A stretch of 7,293 nucleotides of DNA from Lachnospiraceae bacterium (GTDB lineage Bacteria; Bacillota; Clostridia; Lachnospirales; Lachnospiraceae). The stretch's first letter is position 1. Every line of letters starts with the position of its first letter. The notes beneath the pieces were generated by a model that was not told the origin of the DNA, did not search any database, and saw nothing but the letters and a program-made list of their open reading frames with translations. The stretch is from the NCBI GenBank assembly GCA_017959525.1, contig JAGDAL010000302.1, positions 1 through 7,293 of the forward strand. Direction: 5' to 3'. Both the position numbers and the translations under genes were made by a program. Shown here piece by piece: positions 1 to 5,644 of this stretch.

Positions 1-34
1 AGTGACAGAGTTGTGGATTCACAACTCTGTCACT
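1..34 (-). terminator. 15-bp perfect hairpin after the transporter operon, likely terminator
   Basis: Bases 1-15 (agtgacagagttgtg) pair perfectly with bases 20-34 around a 4-base loop (gatt). The hairpin begins 10 bases past the stop codon of the last permease gene, where an operon terminator is expected. The stem is only about half G+C, and the U-tract expected on the minus strand would lie to the left of base 1, outside the window. Rho-independent termination is therefore likely but not shown. The + strand side (cttgacaaatc) has no T-run, so bidirectional termination is not supported. Confidence 0.6.
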
Positions 35-44
35 TGACAAATCT

Positions 45-866
45 TTAGAACTTACCACCGGAGGTTGCGATACCTTCAATGAACTGCTTCTGGAAGATGA
101 CGTAGATTACAATCATCTGTAAGCAAGCGATTAATGCAGCTGCCATCAGTTCCGGATAATTAGAAGAGAACTGACCCTGCATCTTGGATAAGGCACTAGC
201 CAGGGTAGTCTGGTTGGTATCCGGACATACAATCATGGGCCACATCAAGTCCTTGTAAGCGAACACTGCGGTGAAAATGCCCAGCGCCACCATCGCGGAC
301 TTGGTTAATGGTGCCATGATGAAAAGGAAGGTTTGACCAATGTTACAACCGTCTAAGCGGGCAGCTTCTTCCAATTCCTTCGGAAGTCCCATATACGCCT
401 GACGGAGTAAGAACGTACCAAACGCAGAAACCAATCCCGGGAACAAAAGACCCAACATGGAATTGGTCCAGCCAAGCTTACTAACCATAACATACTGCGG
501 AATGATGAAAATCTGAGAAGGAATCATCATCTGGAACAACACCAATCCAAACATGAGATTCTTGCCTCGAAAGTTCAATCTGGCAAAGGCATAGCCTGCA
601 ATGGTGGATGTTAATACCGCACATAAAACACGAAGTGCAATCATCATAACCGTATTGAAATACAGTCGTCCGAAATTCACGTTGTGTAATACTTCATCGA
701 AATTGCTCAGTCGCCACTGTGATGGAAATACAACAAACGGATCCATCTGGGTGGATTCTCCAACGGTCTTAAAAGCGGTAAGAATCATCCATGCAAACGG
801 CACCAACATAATAAAAGACATTACTGCCAATATAATATAAATAATAACCTTATTACTCTTCTGCAT
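45..866 (-). CDS. Sugar ABC transporter permease, MalG/MsmG type (CUT1 family)
   Basis: This is an inner-membrane subunit of a carbohydrate importer that pairs with the upstream MalF-type permease and receives sugar from the binding lipoprotein. The 273-residue product is normal for the family. It has an N-terminal membrane segment (about residues 7-30), further hydrophobic segments around 65-90, 103-125, 136-157, 188-205 and 238-260, and a cytoplasmic EAA loop near residues 166-187 (EEAARLDGCN, ending in APL) that docks to the ATPase. It lies 16 bases after the preceding permease gene and is the last gene before a hairpin. The start is a choice. An in-frame GTG at 875 would give 276 residues, but AGGGGG then stands only 3 bases away; ATG at 866 has AGGTG at a 6-base spacing, so I prefer ATG. 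The transported sugar cannot be read from this subunit; alpha-galactoside is inferred from the operon. Confidence 0.93.
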   Translation of the reverse strand: MQKSNKVIIYIILAVMSFIMLVPFAWMILTAFKTVGESTQMDPFVVFPSQWRLSNFDEVLHNVNFGRLYFNTVMMIALRVLCAVLTSTIAGYAFARLNFRGKNLMFGLVLFQMMIPSQIFIIPQYVMVSKLGWTNSMLGLLFPGLVSAFGTFLLRQAYMGLPKELEEAARLDGCNIGQTFLFIMAPLTKSAMVALGIFTAVFAYKDLMWPMIVCPDTNQTTLASALSKMQGQFSSNYPELMAAALIACLQMIVIYVIFQKQFIEGIATSGGKF

Positions 867-872
867 TGTCTT

Positions 873-884
873 CACCTACCCCCT
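873..884 (-). promoter_or_regulatory. Ribosome binding site deciding the start of the MalG-type permease
   Basis: On the minus strand the sequence AGGGGGTAGGTG overlaps the TAG stop of the upstream permease gene (883-885). Its AGGTG part is 6 bases before ATG 866, while its AGGGGG part is 3 bases before GTG 875 and 12 before ATG 866. The overlap of stop codon and Shine-Dalgarno sequence implies translational coupling between the two permeases, which should keep their amounts equal. Confidence 0.5.
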
Positions 885-1776
885 AGTTATAATGTACCCA
901 CTTCTTCTGTCCGATCATCTGGAGTACGGTAAAAATCATAATCACAACCAACAGTACTACTACAACCGTTGCGCCGTATCCCTTGTTACTCTGCTGGAAG
1001 GAATACTTATAGAACAAGCATACCAGGGACTGGGTCTTATACAGTGCCGGGTTGTTGTTATCGATGACCATGTAGATCACATCGAAGACCTGCATCGCTG
1101 CAATGATTCTTGTAACCATGACGAAGAAAATCGTCGGAGATACCAACGGAACGGTAATGTTCAAAAACTGCTGGATTCCGGTGGCTCCGTCAATGGAAGC
1201 AGCCTCATAGTAATCCTTTGGCACTTCCTGTAAGCCTGCCAAGAACAGAACCATGTTGTAACCGATGATGGACCAGATACCAATCACGGCAATGGAGTAA
1301 ATCGCAATCTTCGGATTGGACACCCAGTTGGTTTTGCCCGGAAGGATGTGATTCAAAAGTCCAAACTCGGAATTATATAACCATCTCCATACCATTGCGA
1401 TGGCTGCAGGAGCTGCGACCATCGGCAGGAAGAAAATGGTACGAAAGGCACTCTTGCCTTTAATTTTCCCATTCAAAAATACTGCTAAAATCAAAGAAAT
1501 AATGATGGAAAGCGGAACTTCCACTACTGCATATTTCAACGTGTTAATCAGTGCCTGCCATACTTCCGCATCCGCAAAAACCTTGGCATAGTTGGCACCA
1601 CCCACAAAAATATTGCCTCGTCCAAAATCACCTGTTTTAAAGAAACTCTGATAGATTGTTTGAAAAATCGGGATAATGTTTAAGATGATCAACCCAATCA
1701 TGGTCGGTGCAATAAACAGCCACCCCCATACCATCTCGCTTTTCTCTCGCGGTGTCATCTTACCACTCTTGTTCAT
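883..1776 (-). CDS. Sugar ABC transporter permease, MalF/MsmF type (CUT1 family)
   Basis: This is the first of two membrane subunits of the importer. The 297-residue product has a hydrophobic N-terminal segment (about residues 17-39) with the WLFIAP pattern common in these proteins, then segments near 78-101, 111-131, 156-180, 213-237 and 268-288. The EAA loop is clear at about 190-214: YEAASIDGATG, then QQFLNITVPLVSP, with the conserved Gly at 197 and prolines at 210 and 214. This loop contacts the ATPase. The start ATG has GGGGAG upstream at a usable spacing. The gene follows the binding-protein gene across a 102-base gap that contains a stable hairpin, and it ends 16 bases before the second permease. 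Family assignment is firm; specificity is inferred from the adjoining alpha-galactosidase. Confidence 0.95.
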   Translation of the reverse strand: MNKSGKMTPREKSEMVWGWLFIAPTMIGLIILNIIPIFQTIYQSFFKTGDFGRGNIFVGGANYAKVFADAEVWQALINTLKYAVVEVPLSIIISLILAVFLNGKIKGKSAFRTIFFLPMVAAPAAIAMVWRWLYNSEFGLLNHILPGKTNWVSNPKIAIYSIAVIGIWSIIGYNMVLFLAGLQEVPKDYYEAASIDGATGIQQFLNITVPLVSPTIFFVMVTRIIAAMQVFDVIYMVIDNNNPALYKTQSLVCLFYKYSFQQSNKGYGATVVVVLLVVIMIFTVLQMIGQKKWVHYN

Positions 1777-1808
1777 AACTCGATCTCCCCTTAACTAGAA
1801 ATAGCAGA

Positions 1809-1835
1809 AGGTGCAGCGCGGCTAACACTGCACCT
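1809..1835 (-). promoter_or_regulatory. Stable intercistronic hairpin between binding-protein and permease genes
   Basis: On the minus-strand RNA, AGGTGCAGTG pairs with CGCUGCACCU (10 bp, one G-U pair) around the 7-base loop UUAGCCG. The following bases (UCUGCUAUUUCU) are U-rich but not a clean U-tract, so this looks like a weak attenuator or an mRNA-stabilising hairpin rather than a full terminator. Such structures between a solute-binding-protein gene and its permeases commonly let the binding protein be made in excess; that role here is inference. Confidence 0.55.
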
Positions 1836-1878
1836 CCCACCAAAATGAATATATTGTAATATGATGAAAAAGAAATTC

Positions 1879-3195
1879 TTACTCTTCGCTTAAGGTCTGA
1901 TTCATGCTGTCAGCGATTTCCTGACAAACAGTCTTTACATCCTTCTCGCCGGTCCAAGCTTCCTTGAGCTTCTCTGTCTGCATGTCTTCCCAAACAGTAG
2001 TGTACTTAGAGTATGGACGGAATACAAGGTCAGCATCCAACATCTTCATATGGCCGTTCAAGTCAAATACGTCGGTGCAGTTTACCCAGAGATCGGAGCA
2101 TCCTTCGTAAGCAGACATGGTAACACCAAGCTCTGCCTGCTTCTCCTGCATCTCCTTGCTGCCTAACCACTCAATGAGGCTCCAAGCTGCTTCCGGATTC
2201 TTGGTGTTTGCAGAAGCTGCCCAACCAAGACCGTTGTAGATGGATACGCGCTTGCCGGTAGTTGCGTCCTTAGGAAGTACTGCTACATCACAGTTTGCTG
2301 CGGTGTATTCGTTGTCCTTGAATGCTGCAACCATCCAGGAACCCTGGGTAACCATTGCAACCTTGCCGGACTCAAACAATACATCAGCACCACTCTCGGA
2401 AATGGTATTCAAATCCGGGCAGGAGCCATCCTGTACCATATCAACGCACAACTGAATTGCCTTCTGGGTCTCCGGCTTGTCATATCCGGAAGCCTTCTTG
2501 TCCTCGCTGATAATCTCACCACCCATGGAGTAAACCATGTTGTAGAAAGAATCCTGGTTGTTGGATGGAGCAATTGCATATCCCCAATGCTCGTCAGTGG
2601 TTAACTTCTTCGCTGCATCTGCGAATGTATCCCAAGTCCATGTATCATCCGGATAATCTACGCCACACTCATCAAACATGGTCTTGTTGTACCAAAGAGC
2701 AATGGTATCGATATCCTTCGGAACTGCATACTGCTTGCCGCCGGACTGATAGAGATCAACGATACCCTGATAATAATTGCCAAGATCAATCTTATCGCTG
2801 GCTTCAATCTTGTCGGTTAAGTCCATTAACATGTCATTTTCCATGTACTTCTGTGCCTGATTGGAATGCATCCAGAACACATCCGGCAACTCTCCACCGG
2901 AAGCACCGGCCTCCAACAAGGTCCAGTAATCATCCCATCCGATAACCTGGATGGTTGCCTTCACGCCAGACTCTGCAGACCACTCATCAATGATCTTCTG
3001 AAGGCCCGGTCTCTGGTTCTCATCCCAGATGGACACGGTTAACTCACCTTCCACGCTGCCCTGCATTGCCTGTGGTGCGTCGGTTCCTGCTGCATCCCCT
3101 GAAGCAGATCCGCCTGCTGCATTGGAACCACATGCCACCATGGACATTGCTGTGATTGCACTTAACGCAAGTGCCACAACTCTCTTCGTTTTCAT
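1879..3195 (-). CDS. Sugar-binding lipoprotein of a CUT1 ABC transporter (MsmE/MalE-like, family 1)
   Basis: This is the extracellular receptor that captures the sugar and delivers it to the two downstream permeases. The 438-residue product starts with a lipoprotein signal peptide: MKTKR, a hydrophobic run (about 6-20), then MVAC with the lipidated cysteine at residue 22. A Gly/Ser/Ala/Asp-rich tether covers about 23-46. The mature domain begins near ELTVSIWDEN (51-60) and carries family-typical stretches: GELPDVFWMH (101-110), VPKDIDTIALWYNK (158-171) and FESGKVAMVTQGSW (274-287). Its many tryptophans and acidic residues suit a sugar-binding cleft. The start ATG has GGAGG 9 bases upstream. 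It follows the alpha-galactosidase gene by a 125-base gap with an operator-like palindrome and a candidate promoter, so it may be expressed both by readthrough and on its own. Raffinose, melibiose or stachyose are plausible ligands by context only. Confidence 0.95.
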   Translation of the reverse strand: MKTKRVVALALSAITAMSMVACGSNAAGGSASGDAAGTDAPQAMQGSVEGELTVSIWDENQRPGLQKIIDEWSAESGVKATIQVIGWDDYWTLLEAGASGGELPDVFWMHSNQAQKYMENDMLMDLTDKIEASDKIDLGNYYQGIVDLYQSGGKQYAVPKDIDTIALWYNKTMFDECGVDYPDDTWTWDTFADAAKKLTTDEHWGYAIAPSNNQDSFYNMVYSMGGEIISEDKKASGYDKPETQKAIQLCVDMVQDGSCPDLNTISESGADVLFESGKVAMVTQGSWMVAAFKDNEYTAANCDVAVLPKDATTGKRVSIYNGLGWAASANTKNPEAAWSLIEWLGSKEMQEKQAELGVTMSAYEGCSDLWVNCTDVFDLNGHMKMLDADLVFRPYSKYTTVWEDMQTEKLKEAWTGEKDVKTVCQEIADSMNQTLSEE

Positions 3196-3231
3196 AAATA
3201 CGTACCTCCCAATTGTACTTTTATTTATTAC

Positions 3232-3252
3232 GATGTTTCTTTCGAAACCATC
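3232..3252 (-). other. Small GAAA-tetraloop hairpin in the binding-protein mRNA leader
   Basis: On the minus strand GTTTC-GAAA-GAAAC forms a 5-bp stem with a GNRA tetraloop. The outer GATG and ATC extend it by 3 bp across a single bulged G. It sits just downstream of the candidate -10 box (3256-3261), so it would lie at the very 5' end of a transcript starting there. It may stabilise the mRNA, or it may be chance in an AT-rich leader. Confidence 0.3.
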
Positions 3253-3255
3253 TTA

Positions 3256-3284
3256 ATCATAGTTCTCTTCCACTCATCTTCGAA
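3256..3284 (-). promoter_or_regulatory. Candidate internal promoter for the binding-protein/permease genes
   Basis: On the minus strand TTCGAA (rc of 3279-3284) stands 17 bp before TATGAT (rc of 3256-3261). The -10 matches the consensus at 5 of 6 bases and the -35 at 3 of 6, a pattern suited to an activator-dependent promoter. The palindromic operator ends 19 bp upstream of the -35. An alternative uses the perfect TTGACA inside the palindrome as -35, but the hexamer 17 bp on (TCCATT) is poor. Confidence 0.35.
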
Positions 3285-3303
3285 TGGAATAATTCATCTT
3301 GAA

Positions 3304-3322
3304 GATGTCAAAATGTGACATC
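3304..3322. promoter_or_regulatory. Palindromic operator, copy 1 (upstream of binding-protein gene)
   Basis: GATGTCAAAATGTGACATC has perfect 7-bp arms around a 5-bp centre. It matches the copy at 5607-5625 at 18 of 19 bases, or 20 of 21 when the preceding AA is included. It begins at the stop codon of the alpha-galactosidase gene (TGA, rc of 3321-3323) and lies upstream of a candidate promoter for the binding-protein gene. Read on the minus strand, TGTCA and TGACA start 10 bp apart, about one helical turn, so it could also fit the two-helix reading mode of AraC-family proteins. It has no T-run on the minus strand, so it is not a terminator for the alpha-galactosidase gene. Confidence 0.75.
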
Positions 3323-5525
3323 ATTTTTTGCGAATGACAAAAAGCTTCGTAGAGAAGTCCTCATTGCCATGGAACCAATCCCCACTGACATCAATGGTTG
3401 GGATGCCGGATGCCATGAGATAGTCTCCGTAAAATTCTCCGCTTCCGTCCACGGTATAAACCGCATCCGCATCTAATCCCTGCAAACGAAGCAATTCAAT
3501 TCCTACATTCGGGATCTTGCATCCTCGATACAATCCAACCAATGCGGTTGCTTGGTCTTGGGATACCACCATCCATGCTGCCGTATCCTTCGCAAACGGA
3601 GACTGCAGGCGGTAGAGCTTCCCATACTGGAAGACTTCCCGGTATTCCTTCATAAACTGAATCTGCTTCTGTACTTCGGCAAATTCCTCATCGGAGATTT
3701 CATTCAAGTCCAACTCATATCCAAAGGTTCCGAAGCATGCAATATTGGCACGATCCCCAATTGTAATGAATCGACCGGTCTGCTGGTTCGGCGCAGCAGA
3801 TACATGGGCACCAATGGATGCAATCGGATAACCGTAGCTGGTACCGTACTGAATTTTTACACGCTCGTGTCCATCCGTATCATCGGAGCACCAAGCCTGC
3901 GGAGCATAGTATAACATGCCTGCATCGAATCTGGCGCCACCACTGGCACAGGATTCAAAAAGAATCTGCGGGAACGCCTTCATCAAGCGCTCATACAAAC
4001 TGTAAACGCCAAGGATGTACTTGTGATAGACCTTGCCCTGTTCTTCCGGCGCTACCCCTAAGCTGTAGCACTCAGTAATGGAGCGGTTCATGTCCCACTT
4101 GATGTAGTGAATGCTTGCATTGGAAATTACATCATATAATTGCTTGTAAATGCAATCCACAACCTCCGGCTTGGAATAATCCAGTACCATCTGATGACGT
4201 CCTAAGGTCCGTGGACGATTCGGCGCACCCAACACCCAATCCGGATGAGCACGGTACAATTCCGAATCCTCATTCACCATCTCCGGCTCAATCCAAAGCC
4301 CGAACTGTAGGCCCATGTCATTGATTTTTTTCGATAATCCATAGATTCCATTCGGAAGCTTATTGGCATTAACAAACCAGTCACCAAGTCCTGCGTAATC
4401 ATCGTTGCGCGCGCCGAACCATCCGTCATCCAAGACAAAGAGCTCGACACCGGCTTCCTTGCCTTTTCGGGCAATGTTTAAGATTTTCTCCTCATCGAAG
4501 TTCATCTCCGTCGCTTCCCAGTTATTGAGAAGGATTGGCCGCGGCTTGTTCTTATAAGGGCTTCGCACCATATGGTCATTCAAAAATCCATGGATGCTCT
4601 GGCTTAAGTTATTCAACCCGCTAGCGGAATACGACAGAATTGCTTCCGGCGTATCGAATGCTTCGCCGGCAGCTAAGTTCCAGGAGAACCACTGCGGATG
4701 GATACCCATAACAAAACGCAACTTACCATAGGTATCGGCCTGCGCTCTTGCAACAAAATTGCCGCTGTAGACCAGATGGAAGCCCATGGCCTCGCCCTGT
4801 GTCTCATTGGTATCTTTTCTCTTAATAATGACAAAAGGGTTCACGTTGGCACTGGAGTGTCCGCGCATACTCTCGATCTCAGTAATGCCGGCGGAAAGAT
4901 CTCGCTCCATCGGGTAGCGCTCTCTTGCCCATGCGCCTTGGAACTGCATCCAGGTATACTCTGCGTCCGGCAAATCCAGACACAAGCTTAAGGCCCGTCG
5001 TACATCCAGCATCTCTTTCCCCATGTTTTCCACTCGTGCATGACGACAAACGACAGGCCGTTGCTCCCAAATCGTATAAAACAGTGTGACACGAATTCCG
5101 GCAACCGCATCCTCACAGACAATCTCTAAGGTTGTGGCATCGGAATCTTTCTCTACGTAACTGGCCGGAAGTCCCGGAATCCCCTTCTTGCCGGCATAGA
5201 TGCGGTGGCTGACATAGACAAGATCCGTCACACGGGAACCGTTCTCCTGTAGGATTTCATAGGCCGGCGTACGGAAATCACCGTTACCAAAAGCCGGATA
5301 TTCCAGCTGTGCCATCTCCTTGGTATAGTTCTCATCCTCTTTGCGATTGCAGCATAACGCCCGAACGCCTCTGGTCTGATAAGCCTTTACAATCTGGCGT
5401 TCATGAATCCGCTTACCATAGTAGAGATGTCCTACCTCGCCATCTGGACAAATGCCGATGACATAGCTGATGTCATCGTTATATAGATGAAATTGTTTTT
5501 CCTCTTCGTGAAATATAATTCCCAT
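3321..5525 (-). CDS. aga: Alpha-galactosidase, glycoside hydrolase family 36 (AgaA/RafA type)
   Basis: This enzyme hydrolyses terminal alpha-1,6-galactosyl residues from melibiose, raffinose and related oligosaccharides by a retaining mechanism. The 734-residue length fits the tetrameric bacterial GH36 group. It has an N-terminal beta-sandwich (about 1-320), a central TIM barrel (about 325-640) and a C-terminal beta domain. Landmarks include NNWEATE (334-340), VLDDGWFG (364-371), WIEPEM with W411, KWDMNRS with the predicted nucleophile D478, ESCASGG with C526, and WCSDDTDGHER with the predicted acid/base D548. These positions agree with the numbering I recall for Geobacillus AgaA. No signal peptide is present, so it acts in the cytoplasm on imported sugar. 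ATG 5525 has GGGAG 7 bases upstream. It is the first gene of the minus-strand unit, divergent from the AraC gene, with an operator-like palindrome on each side. All key residues are present. Confidence 0.97.
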   Translation of the reverse strand: MGIIFHEEEKQFHLYNDDISYVIGICPDGEVGHLYYGKRIHERQIVKAYQTRGVRALCCNRKEDENYTKEMAQLEYPAFGNGDFRTPAYEILQENGSRVTDLVYVSHRIYAGKKGIPGLPASYVEKDSDATTLEIVCEDAVAGIRVTLFYTIWEQRPVVCRHARVENMGKEMLDVRRALSLCLDLPDAEYTWMQFQGAWARERYPMERDLSAGITEIESMRGHSSANVNPFVIIKRKDTNETQGEAMGFHLVYSGNFVARAQADTYGKLRFVMGIHPQWFSWNLAAGEAFDTPEAILSYSASGLNNLSQSIHGFLNDHMVRSPYKNKPRPILLNNWEATEMNFDEEKILNIARKGKEAGVELFVLDDGWFGARNDDYAGLGDWFVNANKLPNGIYGLSKKINDMGLQFGLWIEPEMVNEDSELYRAHPDWVLGAPNRPRTLGRHQMVLDYSKPEVVDCIYKQLYDVISNASIHYIKWDMNRSITECYSLGVAPEEQGKVYHKYILGVYSLYERLMKAFPQILFESCASGGARFDAGMLYYAPQAWCSDDTDGHERVKIQYGTSYGYPIASIGAHVSAAPNQQTGRFITIGDRANIACFGTFGYELDLNEISDEEFAEVQKQIQFMKEYREVFQYGKLYRLQSPFAKDTAAWMVVSQDQATALVGLYRGCKIPNVGIELLRLQGLDADAVYTVDGSGEFYGDYLMASGIPTIDVSGDWFHGNEDFSTKLFVIRKK

Positions 5526-5526
5526 G

Positions 5527-5557
5527 TTGTCACTCCCGGTTCTTTTTTTGCTATAAT
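5527..5557 (+). promoter_or_regulatory. Candidate promoter of the AraC regulator gene
   Basis: TTGTCA (5527-5532, 5 of 6 match to -35) is followed after 19 bp by a perfect TATAAT (5552-5557). The spacer is 2 bp longer than ideal, which predicts modest basal activity. The -35 box abuts the alpha-galactosidase start codon. Transcription would begin near 5564, placing the palindrome at 5607-5625 in the untranslated leader of the regulator mRNA. Confidence 0.4.
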
Positions 5558-5558
5558 C

Positions 5559-5587
5559 AATTTACAGAAGTTCATCACTTATGTTGA
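5559..5587 (-). promoter_or_regulatory. Candidate promoter of the alpha-galactosidase operon
   Basis: On the minus strand TCAACA (rc of 5582-5587, 4 of 6) stands 17 bp before TAAATT (rc of 5559-5564, 4 of 6). Both boxes are weak. I favour this pair because its distance to the palindrome (19 bp from operator edge to -35) equals that at the binding-protein gene. An alternative -10 is GATTAT (rc of 5553-5558), which lacks a recognisable -35. Either way the promoter overlaps the oppositely directed regulator promoter. Confidence 0.3.
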
Positions 5588-5606
5588 TAGCTAAAAAGAT
5601 TCAAAA

Positions 5607-5625
5607 GATGTCATAATGTGACATC
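5607..5625. promoter_or_regulatory. Palindromic operator, copy 2 (divergent aga/araC region)
   Basis: GATGTCATAATGTGACATC has perfect 7-bp arms around a 5-bp centre. It differs from copy 1 only at the eighth base (T instead of A). It lies about 82 bp upstream of the alpha-galactosidase start and ends 19 bp before the regulator start, downstream of the regulator's candidate promoter. Its position would allow activation of the operon and self-repression of the regulator from one site. No T-run follows on either strand, which argues against a terminator. Confidence 0.75.
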
Positions 5626-5634
5626 CGGGGAAAA

Positions 5635-5640
5635 GAGGGG
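5635..5640 (+). promoter_or_regulatory. Ribosome binding site deciding the regulator start
   Basis: GAGGGG ends 4 bases before ATG 5645. An in-frame GTG at 5618 would add nine residues but lies inside the palindrome and has no Shine-Dalgarno sequence upstream, so ATG 5645 is chosen. Confidence 0.6.
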
Positions 5641-5644
5641 AAAT

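Noticed and set aside
1..34. Left-edge hairpin as a third copy of the operator, because it contains GTGACA and TGTCAC
   Set aside because: The shared hexamers are in the opposite arrangement and the rest of the 15-bp arms does not match; its position after the last gene fits a terminator.
892..1233. Open plus-strand frame of 113 codons antisense to the MalF-type permease
   Set aside because: It has no family-like motif and lies entirely over a well-supported gene on the other strand; similar antisense frames over the alpha-galactosidase and binding-protein genes were dismissed for the same reason.
3232..3252. Possible CcpA catabolite-repression (cre) site around TTTCGAAA
   Set aside because: The flanking bases fit the cre consensus poorly at several conserved positions; no convincing cre site was seen in either promoter region.
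3304..3330. Palindrome followed by TTTTTT on the plus strand, resembling an intrinsic terminator
   Set aside because: The T-run is the reverse complement of the two terminal lysine codons of the alpha-galactosidase gene, no plus-strand gene needs terminating there, and the twin palindrome at 5607 has no T-run.
5618..5644. In-frame GTG start extending the AraC regulator by nine residues
   Set aside because: It lies inside the palindrome, has no ribosome binding site, and adds residues without family similarity; ATG 5645 has GAGGGG upstream.
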